Shown here: positions 33,837 through 47,130 of the stretch, one piece after another
How positions within the stretch are numbered: position 1 is the stretch's first letter
Layout of the letters: each line of letters starts with the position of its first letter
NCBI GenBank assembly: GCA_003254885.1
Contig: QANT01006979.1
Location: 1-51,313, forward strand
From: Purshia tridentata
Taxonomy: Eukaryota > Streptophyta > Magnoliopsida > Rosales > Rosaceae
Direction: 5' to 3'
DNA length: 51,313 nt
Program-made: the position numbers and the translations under genes
The notes under the pieces: generated by a model
Seen by the model: the letters and a program-made list of their open reading frames with translations, nothing else
Told to the model about the DNA's origin: nothing
Databases searched by the model: none

Positions 33837-36133
33837 GCTCAAGCTTACTTATGAATATATGATACACAACTGTCTTCTGGGAATTAAAGAAACTTGCCTC
33901 ACAACTGTCTCTTTTTAAAATACATCAAAGTTGTGAATAATAAATTAATAATGTTGACTCCTGCAAATATGAAAACTGAAGGGTAGAGAGTTATCCATAT
34001 TCAATCCAGTCGAAATGTGAAGCGCTGCTAAGCTGACAGTGAAAGAGAATTTGATCCATTTGAGAGAGAGAGCGAGAGAGAGAGAGAGAGAGTTGCACCA
34101 GTCATATACCTCACTGGCTCAAATTTGGAGGCTTCAGGCTGGAGCAAGAGAGAGTGGCAGGAACTGAATATATGGCTACCACTCTATATTAATATTTGCA
34201 AATGAAGATGCAGCACTAAATTCAAATTAAACTAAAGAACAAAAAAAAAACAAAATTCAACTTAAACGATGGTCGCAGTTGCCTTCAAAGACTTTTGCTT
34301 TCTGATAACGACTGTAAAGAATAAGTAAAACGCCGGTCCTGAGGGAAGCATAGTGAGGCAAGGCAACCGTTTCAATATCACAATATTTTAATCTAAAAAT
34401 AGCCAATAACTCATGTCCAACTTTATTTACTTCAAATAAAAAATTGGAGACTTGTAAATGCATACAAAAATTTGATTAATATACCCAGCAAAATAGAAAA
34501 TATTGTTGTCCTATAAAATACAAAATATATGACTACGGTATCTTCAGCTCAATTTCTTAAACATTCTTGAACATCAGAAAGCTGCAAAGAACAACTTAAA
34601 AATGGAAAAAAATATAGTTACAGATGGTGATTTCCTAGCAAAAGCAACAACTGCATACAAATAAACAAATGGAGAAAGTTATGAACTTATGGTTACATGG
34701 CGATTTCTTTAGAAATAAAGGAAAATGCATGTGGAGTACGACCCAAGCAAAAGCCATATTTCCATGTTCGATCAGATTCAGTAGAGGTCCAAGGACTTCG
34801 CACACGACGAGCTTAATTGGATGCTAAGTGCGATTAGCCTCAGCTCTGGATCAAGGGTTGCCCATATCTAGGAAGCTCATTTTCATCCATAAGCCCGCCA
34901 CATCTTTGTGCTTGGCTCTTGTCATGCTTCTGTAATGCTATGCCTAATGGGATAAGAACTTTGACTCCCCCTACTTCATTTACTTGTGTCGTGCTCATGT
35001 TGTGCTCTTGTCGTGGTCGTGTTGACTCGTATCGTATGACACTTCTGCCTTTTAACTTCTTTTTTATATAACGTAATGACTAAAGACAATATTTTTCGCA
35101 ACTGATGACAAATGTGGACTCTTTAAAACACTAGTTGTACTGTTCATCACAATTTATCTGATTATAGCTCTCCTCCACTATTTGGTCATCACTCCAGTGT
35201 CAAACATTTCATATTTTAGAAATAAATTTTTTTTATATTAAAACTCGAGAAATGATGAAAATAATTTATTTGAAGACTCAGAAATGCAATTTGAACATCC
35301 ATCCATTAATTACACTTGTTTGCATCAATAATGTAATGGGATTAGGGTTTTATTAGAGAACTTAGTAAAGAATGTGAGTGGATAGTTGATATTAAAGTAT
35401 AAATTTAAGTGAACTATTTTTTTTAAATTTAATATTATGTTCTTAAAAGTCACTTTACATTAAGGTAAGATTGGAAGTTATATTTTTATTGAAGTGTTGG
35501 AGATAAAAATGAAAAAGTTAGGTCTAAATAGCAGCACCCTTTTGGGAATGAAGCATATTAGAAAGCATTAAACCGCAGTAGGCAAATACTTCTGGAGGAA
35601 CAAAACATGCAACAAATTCATTGTTATTGGATTATCAATTAACGATGGAGCACAACACACATCCATTCAAGCTATGTTTAGGTACACTAGATGCTAAATG
35701 CTAAATGCTAATTAAAATTGGCAAATGGTTGCAACGCGCATAAATTCATTACCAGGTTCTGAACAGTCTCGAATGTGAAACAAAAAATATATGCATATCT
35801 GAGAGCCATCTGATTCTCTGACAAAAATAGGTAAGACAGGTAAAAAGGGAAAGGATGGTCATATGTGATTCTGCTCCCTGTTATTCTTGGAGCTCGCGAA
35901 AAAAATACAATTATCAACCTATATAGGAGGGGCAAAAAGAAAAATTAAGCAGCGGAAAAAGCAATGCCAGATGCGCAACTTGCACAAATCGGTTGGAACA
36001 AAATACCAACTCCCCAACAAGCTGACAATGGAAGGTGGAATTTCCATTCACATTCAGAGTTGGACAGAAAAATCAAATGAATATAATGACGCTTCGACAC
36101 TATTTTAAAAGACATGGGAGTTACTTGAATGGC
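33837..36133. other. Between CNGC pseudogene and DRP3: no gene; short duplication and GA repeat
   Basis: 33780-33920 has two imperfect copies of a block with ATTAAAGAAACT and ACAACTGTCTC, covering the pseudogene start. 34062-34092 is a GA microsatellite. 34780-35060 is richer in GC than its surroundings and contains GTCGTGCTCATGTTGTGCTC-like reiterations; it may be an old retrotransposon piece but I cannot place it. 35600-36133 should include the DRP3 3' UTR on the minus strand. Confidence 0.45.
34062..34092. repeat. GA microsatellite (CT on the minus strand)
   Basis: About fifteen GA units with one GC interruption, 226 bp upstream of the CNGC pseudogene start as read on the minus strand. 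That is a typical position for a CT-rich leader or core promoter. Confidence 0.9.
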
Positions 36134-39100
36134 TTATAGATCAACAGTTGGATAGAGACCAGGCATGTACATGCGTCCACTTCCATTAGAATCGGCATTA
36201 GCATGAAATGGTGAGTGAAGCTCCCCTGAGTGAGATTTTCTCGACTTTGGGTTCTTTGGTGAAGCTGAGTAGGAATCATGGTTACTGCTTGTATTATACA
36301 TCGATGATGTCGGCAATCCATGGATCCTTGGCAACCCTGTCGGATCAGCACCCAAACTGTAACCTTTCTCTACCGTCTCGGCTTCCAAAGGCAGTTCATC
36401 CAATGTCTGCCAACAAAGAAAAACAGTAGTTAATACAAAGTATATTTGGAACCTATGGGCATTCAGTAACTACCCTTTTTTGTAGTCTAAGTGCTAATTA
36501 ACCACACGTCAAAATTACAAATGTATGACATGCAAACAAAGGGTAAGATGTACACAACAGCATGTATGACATGTGTGCATGAATACATGCAGAGCCAATA
36601 CTTTTACCGAAATCCAAGTGCAGTTGTGTATAATTTAAGATATATCTTGAGCCATCCTTGATCCTTGAAACTCTCAGCATAAAAAATTAGGGAAAACCTA
36701 CCCGGAAAGCCTGTTGCAGGACTCGGAGGGTTTCCCGGGTGCGCTTTCTTTTCATTGATACTTCATCAGGTTCCTGCAGCATCTCTTCAAACAGGTTCTC
36801 TCTGTTTGGAATCATAAAAAACCAAAAGATAGCACAATCAACAGTCAATACAGGCAAACTAGTAAACAAAGGGTAAGATGTACAAAACAGCATTATATGT
36901 AAAATTGACAACTGACAAGACGGTTTCTTTGTTACCTGTAAAGCTTCTTAATGAAAACATTGTGCAGCTCACGCTTTGTATGATTTACCTGAGTACATGT
37001 TGATTAAAGACAAATAGTTAATAAAATCTATGACATGCTAAGAGTTCAGTTTAACACCAATATATCCACAACACACACCACGATACTGAGTATAATAATA
37101 TAATTTCAATCTTGGAAACACAACATAAATCTATGACCACAAATAAAGCACAAATGGCATGCTTTTGTATATGATAAAAAAAAACATTGAAAGAAAATTA
37201 AAAGAGGAAAATAAAGGGGAAAACAGTGTAAAAAACAACAAAAATAACTGGGCACATTTAAGAAAGTCAAGATTACCAGGAAGTGCATTATTGCTTTTGG
37301 TACAGAATCCTCTATATTCTTCCTAACAATGTCATAGTATGATCTTAACAGGAGTTTTGTGACAGAAATTTCAATTGTCTCCTGCTCTGAGTGATTCTCT
37401 GTGGGCCTCAAGACAGTTGGAGGCTAAAGAAAACCATACATATTAGGGTAAAAACAGAATAAATAACATAAAAGATATTTGAAATAGAAATTTCAGATAG
37501 AAGCACGTAGCCAAAGTCAATACTAGAAACTAGAAAATACCTCTCTTAAATGGATCATAGAGATGGCTTGTTCCATGTTGTGAATAGGTTCATTGAATGG
37601 CTTGTTTATTATGTTCTCTTTGGCAGGCGTACGGTTATCACCCCCACCAAAAATTGATGAAATCCCCCAAGTTGAACCACTGGTGCCTCCTAATCAATTA
37701 CAAAAGGCAACAAAATAAAATGAATTAAATTCCAATGCAGCACACCAGTTCCTACATGAAATCATACAGTAATACACCCGCATGCACATGCGCGCACACA
37801 AGATCCTGTCATCTCACCAGGAGAAAAATTACATATCTAGCATATAGATATTGTTGACCTCAAATTCTGAAGTACCATCATGTTAGTCTAGATCAACAAA
37901 AAAGAAATTTAAAATGATATTTTAGGTATATATTACCAGCAGGTGCAACTTTTTCACTATCTACCACGGGCCGAACACCCTGCCAGTCATCCAAACAAAA
38001 CCATTAATACCAGCTTAATAGTGGCTAAAAATAGCAAATGTTAACATAGCTCTCTCAAAGCTATAGCTATTACAGCTAAAACTAAAGGCACATTGTCAGC
38101 AACTCAGCATAAGTTGCTTGCGGAAAAATATTGAACCCCAGAAAAGGAACAACTTTCCCATACCTGTTCATGCACAATTCCGTTTACTGGTCTGGCAAGA
38201 ATAGCTCTGGATTTCAAACTTCTTTCAGATGTTGGTGCCTTATCAGGTTCTACACTGTCCTAATTGATAAGAAAAGAAAAAGACATAATAAGAAAAAAAT
38301 GGCTAGCTGATTGCAGTGAACTAATACACATATAATGATGACCCTTGGTACAGCATACCTTTTGCCTCGAAATAGGCAGAGGAATCCGAGAGGACTTCAC
38401 CTGTTGCAATGCAATGTCCACAGCCTTACTCCCACCAATGAAATTTGCATGAGAAGTATTTATGTAGTCCATCTGCACAATTTAATTACAATAAGATCCA
38501 AATATATTCGAAAACATTTATGAGAAAAAATTAAAGAAATACAATATAAAATAATATTGTTCTAGCAATTATGGAAAGTGACAGTGAATTATTATTGCAA
38601 TAAGGGGCTTGTTCAAAATCATATTTACTCCCAGGTGAAAATTACTACTAAAATCAAGGCATTAACACCCATGCCAACCAATGGCATGACTGTACATGCA
38701 CCCAATGACAATAATACAGCAGGCAAGGTGAAAATCAACATAAAACATAAAGACCAAAACTAGCCCAATGCAGAAGACAAAGCAAAGCCAGTTCCCAACA
38801 CCATTCCCAACTCAAGCCAGAACAGTACAAAAGAACAAGTAACAAGTACAAAGGAACACGTGCTTCATCAAAGATGTTTAAAAATAAAGATTAATACCGC
38901 ACCTTAAAAAAAATTTCTAAAAAAGGAGATTCAAAGAAGTAAAAAAAGACAATTAGCATTACCAACTAGAGCATTCAGAATACAATAGGGAGTACACCCA
39001 GCAACACCAAAGAAAGAGCTTCAACCAAAAAAAAAAGAGTAAAAAGTAACTGGAGTAAGAAAAATTCTTGCCGGTTTGTAGAGTGGGATGCTGGTCCTGA

Positions 39101-42100
39101 AATGATTTATGTTTCAATTTCATTCACATAATGCTATAGAAATATAATGCAAAGTACTTCATCATACCTCCATCTCAATAATGTGTCCAATCATTGTCTC
39201 AGATGGTTCAAGGCCTTCTCGTAAGAAGTTCCCTATAACTTCGTCCATCCGCTTTCTCAGAACAGGGAATCGCTGCAATTCATTTACTAGGCAGCGATGG
39301 CTAATCTGAACAAAGACCAATTTTTTTTGGAAATCAATCAGGAATGTGAGCAGTACCGAGAAAGAGAAAAATACAAGTAGCATTTTTCCTACCTTCATCA
39401 ACTCGTCGTATATGAACCTAGCACACTGAAGGCTTGGATCTAACAAACGAGCTATTTGCCTCCGGACAAGATTTTCAAAAGGCACCTATATCCACGAAAG
39501 TTAAAATGACATGCTCTTGATTGAATAATGAAGAAAACAAATGACATGACAATGTAAAAGAAAACAAATGACATGACAATGTAAAGAAAACAAATGACAT
39601 GACAATGTAAAAGAAAACAAATGACATGACAATGTAAAAGAAAATAAATGACATAACAATGTAAAAGAAAACAAAAGAAATCAGAAACTGAAAGAGTGCA
39701 AAAAGACCTACTTCTGGTACAAATAATGCAGATTTAGGACCAGTGGCATTTTGAATGGCAGTTCGAATGTCATCATCTGTCAGGTCCTCACACGGATCCA
39801 CCTCCTACACAATAAATCAAATCACATAATATAATATGAAAACAGACAGTTAATTCTACAAATGTTTCTACCAAAGAAACCACAAAATATCATAGCTGGA
39901 GGGGAAGAGAACTTAGGCAGGATAACACATTGATTTTAAGTGTTTAGATCTCATTATTCATTTCTCCACATAAATTTCTTTTAGCTACTTTTTCCTGTAA
40001 GGGGCTAGGATCTCACACATGATAAATATAAGCCTACAAACAAGAAAAATGTCTGACAACTTGAAATTTAAAGAAATGTAACCAAAAATACTTCAAAAAT
40101 ACGTAGCAAAGTACAAAGGTCATATTTTTCATCATAAAGAACCTTATACTGAAACATTTTAAACATTTAGATACACTTCCTTAAAAGAGCACTATTATAT
40201 TAAATTGAACTCAAAGAACCAATATATCCAACATTTGGCTGTCACACCAGCATCCATGTACAAAAAGCTGCATTTGTTTTCCAAGGGTTCAAATATTATC
40301 ATTTCACACCCAAAAAAAAAATCCATTTTAATTGATGAAGTGAACAAGAGTAGTAAAATATCAATATTACAATCTCTGTTTAAAATAATAAATTAAAATG
40401 TTTCAACATTACAATATGCAGTTCTCCCAACATTCAAATGAGCGATTAGCCTATACTGGCAGAAAAATTAAAATATAGAACAGTGTTTTGGTAAGTGATA
40501 ATGATATAAGTAAAATTAGAATATAGCATACTGTAATCTTACTGGGAAAATGAAGAATTAATAAGCAACCCTTAAAGATGGAATAAAAAGTTTGAATTTT
40601 ATTTAATGATATACAAAAGCTAAATGTAGATGTTAATGGTATAATGTGCCACAAATGAAAAAATGCCACAAACGTTCCATTATATAAGATCTCTTCCAGA
40701 AAGAGTGCAAAAGTTATCACAGAGTTCAAACCTCTAAACTTTTCACGAAGATATTTTGAAAAATATAGTGAATTCGTGCTCCACCAGAAAGCTCAGATGT
40801 TGACATTTCTTCATTCTTCCCCTCAACCATTGTAGAAAATGCTGTTTTCAACAAGAAATTTGGGATACCATTGATCAGCTTAAACATGTACATAACTCAG
40901 CAACATACAAGTAACATTCCTCAGAAAAGACAAAGTAGAGAGAGCAGATAAAACCATATTTACCTTCAGAGTACTTTGAAAGAATGTTAAGGAGGAGAGC
41001 TCCCTGTCCAGCCTATTGGTAAAAAAAATCAGACAAATATTTAGATTAACATAAAGAAATCACCATTCAGGACTAAAAGACGAACAGAAATTAAATGTCA
41101 CAAGTCCTCTATTGTGAATAGAAGAAAAACAATAACCTCAAGGCTCAATACAATATAACATTTCATTGTCCAATAAAATCAACCATAAAAATCAAGACAG
41201 TTTTCACCACAAATAAGCACACCTTTGATTCTGTGATTTCCCCATAACTTGCATGTTCCTTGGCAACAGAAACAAGTGCAGAGCTAATGCGTGATTTGAG
41301 CCCCGGAAGTACTGCCTTAATGTGTTGCACTAGAATCTGCAAATGAATTACAAGGGTTAACTTCATTGGCTATCTGGATTCATATAACCACCTTCCCACT
41401 GATGAGCCAAATTACCAAGAAAGTGCCATAGAATCACAATAATCTATGCAAAATTAAAATGGAATATATATATATATACATATAAACACACATATAGTCA
41501 TATGGAACAATGGACATCTTGTTACCATGAGACAAAATTTGCAAGAGTTGTCCACAAATTGTATACCTGGTTCAACTTCTTTGCCAACTGAGGAACGCCA
41601 CAGCGATCAGCTAGACCATTATATACCTATATAACAACGTCAGAAAAATTATAATATAAAATATATGCTAACTACATGCCAGGAAATGTATAATAAGTTA
41701 GTAATTCAAGGAAAAGTGATCATACTGGACGGCTGCGGAAAAACTTCTCTTCAGCCACAAGTGCATCCTTGATACTCCGGTTCAGCATAATATCCTGTTT
41801 AGAGGATAAGATTGAGCAGCCTTATTAGAATCTGAGGAAACATTTCATATAGATTTCCTATTTTGTTAACCACTATTACGAGCAAACTCAACATATCAGT
41901 TAGAACAATGCTATCAATGTGTGTTGAATTCATGAACATATCAATGTGCGCCAAACAAAACACTCCTAGATATGCATGTACAAAATGTGAAATGCAAGGG
42001 GGCAAAAAAAAAAAATGGAAGAAGGCGGGGAATTCACCAAATAAACAATGCAACAAGAAGAGGCATGTAGTTTTACAAAAAGAAGCATCCTAGGAAAACA

Positions 42101-44068
42101 GGACTTTGTATACAATTTGAGAAAATCAAAAGGAAATAAAAGCAGCTTTTCATTATCAGCTGCTTGACATTAATTATCCATATTTGGGTAAGAAAAATGC
42201 AACAGCAAATTAAAATAAATATTAAACATGTGTTTGGAAGGTACAAAAAGGACAGGAAGAAAAAAACAGAGATAGATTTTCAACAAAATCATACTTATTT
42301 TACGCAAAACTTAGTATCACTGGTTTATGACCATCATCTCACATATAGCAGAGGGTCAAGCATCTTCTGGTTTAAGATAGATTACCTCCTGACTACGATT
42401 CACAACACCTACATAACCAAGTCTCAGGGGAATCACTTTTCCAAGCAACAGATTACGGGCATCAGTACCTCTATCCATAATATCCAACTGAGGTCATTAA
42501 AAAAAAAAAAAAAGATGAAACATTATCAGCATAAAGTAAAAATCTTGAAACTTTTCAATGAATTATTACTGCAAAAGAAATCCAAGTCCAAAAAAGTTAC
42601 ACCTTTGTGATGACTCCTATGGTTCGCAGACCTGTTGATAGAAAATTGACACACATTAGTCAGATAAATATATATTACCAACTCAACCAAGAATACTACT
42701 AGCAGAAGTTCAGAATCTACCATCAGGATCAGCATTTCCTGCAATCTGAAGAGCATCCGAGTTTGCTAAATCTGAATTTGCTGCTGTCACAGCCAGAATT
42801 AAGCAGCTTGGAACTTTAATGTAAGACATGATCATCGTCCTAATTCTTGCTTCAATATCAGTGGGCTGGTCACCAACAGGAACCTTTGTTATACCAGGTA
42901 GATCTACCAGAGTAATATCAAGAACATTAGGTGAAAATATCTTCAAACGAATCTGCTTGTCTGTGACACCTTTATTTCCCCCTGCTTCCCTCTCTGTCTC
43001 GGCCTATGTCAAATAGGTGTTTATTAGGAAAAGGAATAATGAATATATATCTATATATAACTTATAGCTTCAGCTAACTATTGAATCAATATATATATTT
43101 ACACTTCTTTCAGTCCATTTTCTACAAGAGAACATAAGGAATAAATAAGAGAAACGATAACATAGAGTCAATTATTTTTCACCATACTTGGTTATCTAGA
43201 GGTAAATGAAAGAGTGTTAAAATTTCATAATGAATTTTTAAAAAAAAACTTAGTTTCACAACACTTTCTTAAGGTCAAAAGTAGAAAGTACTTGGCATAC
43301 AATCTTGAAGCAGAAGCAGAATGAAAGTCCTCGTGGGAGTTAGAAAAGGAAGCAAAGGTTCTGATAAAGACTTCAAATCGCATTGGCTACATTTAACCAC
43401 CCAAAATGGCAATGCTATAGTGGCAGATATAACACTCAAGTACAGAATAGTAGAGGCAAAGGTGAAGTCAAAATAGCATTGTTTTACCAGGATGACATAC
43501 CGAAATATCAGAAGACTCAGTTTCACAAAGAAACAGATAAATAAACCAACCAGATACACTGAGAAACCGAAATGAAGTTAATTCTTACAATATTCAAATT
43601 CAAATCGCAATGCATGATTTCTGCACTGTCTAGGCAACCAAACATCAAAATTTAACAAATACAAAAGACACTCTGTGATCCAATAAAGGGCACCTGAATT
43701 TCCCTCCGAATATCCGAGAAGTCGTAGAAGCGCTTTCCCGGCACGTGCAGGAACTCGCCGTACTCCTCGTCGGTGCCATCGGGGTTGCGCTTAGTCTGCA
43801 AGAGCTGAAGCACGAGCGGGCGGCGCGTGCAAATTTCGGAACCCCGAGGCAAGAAGTCTCGGCCTACTAGAGCCTCAAGCACGCTCGACTTGCCGCTACT
43901 CTGGCTGCCGACGACAGCCACCTGAGGGAGCTCGATGGTGGATTGGGAACCGAGCTGCGCAAAGATGTCCTGGAGCTTGTTCACTATTGGGATCACGGAG
44001 TTCCCGAGGGGCGAAGCTGAAGAAGAAGAAGGTGGTTGTGGTGGCGCCACTGAGGGCTCTTCAGCCAT
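36134..44068 (-). CDS. DRP3A: Dynamin-related protein of the DRP3 class (organelle fission GTPase), 829 aa
   Basis: Twenty exons read from splice sites: 44068-43694, 43003-42721, 42631-42603, 42487-42386, 41794-41726, 41626-41567, 41336-41223, 41012-40964, 40841-40732, 39804-39712, 39485-39393, 39305-39168, 38472-38359, 38259-38164, 37979-37937, 37689-37541, 37423-37277, 36988-36936, 36801-36702, 36406-36134; 2490 nt, no internal stop. GTPase domain: G1 GSQSSGKS (54-61), switch region CTRRPL (80-85), G3 DLPG (159-162), G4 TKLD (228-231, split by an intron), G5 VNRSQ. The dynamin middle domain runs from about 270 to 480 ([33 protein letters not shown]). The GTPase effector domain is at about 640-745 ([20 protein letters not shown]). 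There is no PH or proline-rich domain, as expected for DRP3, which constricts mitochondria and peroxisomes. The N-terminus is Pro/Ser-rich. The start context AACCATGGC is good. DRP3A versus DRP3B is not certain. Confidence 0.95.
39531..39675. repeat. 27-bp minisatellite in DRP3 intron 10
   Basis: About five head-to-tail copies of a 27-bp unit (AAACAAATGACATGACAATG plus TAAAAGA), one copy shorter by a base and the last ones diverged. Read on the minus strand the unit is T-rich, and it lies in the intron between exons 10 and 11 (39711-39486). The unspliced frame across it encodes a repeated [12 protein letters not shown] peptide, which is an artefact. Confidence 0.92.
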
Positions 44069-44119
44069 GGTTGGACTGGATCGAACTGGACGGTGAAGTC
44101 CTAGGGTTTTTGGAAATTT

Positions 44120-44145
44120 CTTGGAGAGAGAGAGAGAGAGAGAGT
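44120..44145. repeat. GA/CT microsatellite in the DRP3 leader
   Basis: About eleven GA units, 54 bp upstream of the DRP3 start codon as read on the minus strand (CT-rich). CT-rich leaders are common in plant genes; length variation here could modulate expression, but that is speculation. Confidence 0.85.
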
Positions 44146-46448
44146 TTGATTTGATTTGATTTTCGCGTGACTGGAGCCTTCGAGTTTTGAGCTGTTTTAG
44201 ACTTTTAGTCCAATGGAGAGGAGGAGGTGACGGGAGGAGGAGGATTTTTTGGGTTAATTACAATAATGGTTTTGGATTTTAGGAATCATTACACTTTGGT
44301 TCTTAAACTTTAGAAAGTTACGTGTTTGTCCTTAATTTTATAATGTGATTGCTGATTAATGCGGACACAGTTGTGATTAATAAGGACACCCAACTTTTCA
44401 TGGACATTTTTGTCACTCTCCCTCCCTCCTCTCATTCCCCTCTCATTCTTGGGAAATTATTTTGTATAATCGATACATTATCATTATCATGTAGTATAAT
44501 ATGAATGGATGTTATTAATATTATATTTTATAAATATAAATCTATCATCTAATATTACCCTTAAATATTGAATTTGTTACACCACATTACGTTATATCGA
44601 TTATACTCAATAAAGTAGGCATTCCTAACTAGAAAATTGACCAAATTGAACCTTAAGATTATGTTTGATTTTTTTTTTTGGTTCGGTTAAATACTGAACC
44701 AAACCAAATGATTCATTTTCACAACTTCAAATCATTGATAAAATCGATCCAAACCAACTCTATGCTTTTAGTTTATTAATCATGTTATATTGCTATTAGG
44801 TTGACCTTTAAATATTGTACGGTAAAAGCCTATAAACTTGGGCTTTTGTTTATATTAGAACTAAATTTTGCCAAAATCCAGTTTTTAAAAAATTTGGGCC
44901 TCAAATATTTTGAAATTTGGATCTTTTACATTAGAATTTTATAAAAGTTAATGGGACCAGTTAAAAACAAAATTAAAATGATCCAAGTTAAGAATTTAAA
45001 TTAACCAAACTCGTGGGGTAGAATACAGTTGCAAATATGCCACACCGAACCTATCGAATAGGTTGTCGATTTGACCCTACCAATTTAATTAACTGAACAA
45101 AATTTATCCTTACCTTCTTGAGCTTAAAATTAGGACCAAAATGGGATTAAAAAATATATATTAATACCCCACGTAACACTGGCCTTTCCAAGTTCAACTA
45201 ACCCATGTCTCTGCTATCTTTTGACTTCATTACTTCACTTTCACTCGCACTTAAAAATTAATATCGACTTTCATTCATAACTAAAAGTACTATATTCTTT
45301 GGCCAAACAAAAAAAAAGTAGTATATTCAAAAAGGGGTTATACGGTCTGAAAGTATTTTCCATCCCATTTTTTTATTATACTTTTGAAGTTTGTAATTAA
45401 AAACAGGGTAAATTTTGTGTATAATTTGAATGTGAGGCTTTGACATTGGGCATATTTACTAAACTGTAATTAAAATAAGCAAGAATCATAATGAGACCCT
45501 AAGTGGGAATGAGAGGAATGAGAATCATTCAAATTCTTTTGTTTACTTACATATAGAGAATGGAAATGGATGTTAGACTCATATGAAATCAGGAATGAGA
45601 TTTCTGATTTTGGAGAAATGAGATTCATTAAAGGCCCAAAATGCCCTTACATTTTGTTTGAAAATCCAAAAATGCCCTACACAAATAAAACTTGAGTCTT
45701 GACGTCATATTCTCCGCTTTTTATTTCATCTACTTGCTCCAATATAACATGTTAAATCAATCTTCTTATTTTCTTACAAATTTTTTCTTCTTGTTGTCGT
45801 TTCCACTTCATTGCTATTCAAATTCTTCTTCTTTTCTAGTAGATTGGGATTTTTGTTGTTGTTTTAATGGGTATTTTTCTTCCTAGCTAGAAATCCTTCT
45901 TTATTTTCTTTATATTGAGTTTTGGAAGCTTAAGAATGAAACAATAATTCCTTTTCCATATATAATTGGTAAGCTTAAGTTTGGTTTTCCCTTCCCATTG
46001 AAAAGCTTTAATGATGTTTTATTAAGACCATTTTATTTATTATTTATGCACAAATTAAACATGAGAATGAAAATAAAATGATATTTCTTGGTTTATTTTC
46101 CTAGCATTATCAAACATATGAATGAAAATCTTAGATTCTTTTCCCTCATGAAAAATGCATAAGAATTGATTTGCGAAAAGTATTTTCTACAAACCGTACA
46201 TTCTCTAAAAGTATCAAGCACATACATAAGATTTGAGCTACATATTTGCTTGTTGTATTTCTTCAAGAAATTAAATGATTCACAAAAATAACTCAAAACA
46301 ATTCTTCAAAAATCAACAATTTTTCTTTAATAGATAAAAAATATTATGTCCATAACTGCAAGACTTGAAGAGTCAATGGCACAATGTTCATGTTCATATG
46401 AATTCTGAGATTCATTCCACCCGGGGCAAGAGAGTCAATAGTGAAGAG
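44146..46448. other. Intergenic region between the divergent DRP3 and CHCHD genes
   Basis: Includes the DRP3 promoter (from 44146). 44250-44420 has segments such as GGTTAATTACAATAATGG and TTACACTTTGGTTCTT that resemble one arm of the foldback elements elsewhere in this window. 45480-46130 carries several AATGAGAAT/ATGAGATT reiterations and GGCCCAAAATGCCC, resembling the hAT-like candidate at 9068-9537. No coding region was recognised; the 64-codon frame at 45692 is low-complexity. Confidence 0.4.
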
Positions 46449-47130
46449 TTGCTCCACTGCCATTAGTTGTTGACATTTCTTCAATAATTGTTTCCCCTAA
46501 ACCATTATAGAAGTTGTTGTTTTCAACAAGAAATATGTGATACCACTGATTAGTTTAAACATGCACACAACACATTTAACATACAAGGTAAAAGACACGA
46601 ATTATAATAACATAGGAAAATTTTAGTAAAAGGTTTTTAACGATATCCCTAATTTCATTTGAGGACTCTATTAATATTTTGATCAAATTAAGGATAATAA
46701 CTATTCGTTTGTTCTAATTAAAGACTTTTATTAAATAAAATCTTATGTAAAGATAATATTATAAAAATTTGAATTATTTTGTAAAAACATGAAGAACCAG
46801 TTAGGTATCCAAATTTGAGGACGAATATCTCCTGATTTAAAAATTCATTTTAAAATCTAAACATATGGGTGTAAAGAGAATATTAATAGAATCTTAACTG
46901 AAATTAAGATATATAAGTCATTTTACTAAAATTATCCCTTATATAACATTCATGAAGAAAGCCAAAGAAGATAGAGAGTAGGTAAAACCATATTTACCTT
47001 CAGAGTACTTTGAATGAATGTTTGGAGGGAACAGAGAGGAGGAGATCCCCAAGACCAGCCTATTGGTAACAATAATTTAGATAAAACATCAAGAAATCAT
47101 TTCAGCACAAAAGACAACCAGAACTTTAAA
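46449..47130 (-). pseudogene. Partial duplicate of DRP3 exons 8-9 with their introns
   Basis: Read against 40780-41100 of the intact gene. TTGACATTTCTTC and GTTGTTTTCAACAAGAAAT at 46470-46532 match the exon 9/intron 8 border (40799-40859). GTAAAACCATATTTACCTTC and AGAGTACTTTGAA at 46982-47015 match the exon 8 donor. CCAGCCTATTGGTAA at 47055-47069 matches the exon 8 acceptor. Similarity continues weakly to about 47130. Introns are included, so it arose by DNA duplication, not retroposition. The exon sequences are damaged by indels. The copied intron is split by a MITE-like insertion at 46614-46942. It lies about 5.7 kb from its source, in the same orientation. Confidence 0.85.
46607..46949. 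mobile_element. MITE inserted in the duplicated DRP3 intron
   Basis: Compared with the empty site in the intact intron (GCAACATACAAGTAACATTCC at 40901-40921), the copy has about 350 extra bases here. The insert has near-terminal inverted repeats: GGAAAATTTTAGTAAAA at 46615-46631 against TTTTACTAAAATTATCC at 46921-46937. Longer arms pair inward (CTCTATTAATATT versus AATATTAATAGAATC). ATAACAT occurs on both sides (46607-46613 and 46943-46949) and may be the target duplication. No coding capacity. Confidence 0.7.

Noticed and set aside
34780..35060. GC-richer block with GTCGTG/GTGCTC reiterations, considered as an LTR fragment or RNA gene
   Set aside because: No LTR ends, primer site, coding motif or tRNA-like fold could be made out.
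39531..39675. Regular repeats considered as a CRISPR-like array
   Set aside because: The units are directly adjacent with no unique spacers, and this is a plant intron; it is a minisatellite.
39475..39801. Repetitive frame with [12 protein letters not shown] peptide repeats
   Set aside because: Only its first 31 codons are DRP3 exon 10; the rest is translation of the intronic 27-bp minisatellite.
42164..42610. 148-codon plus-strand frame rich in Lys/Ile
   Set aside because: It lies across DRP3 exon 4 and introns on the opposite strand; AT-rich composition and no domain.
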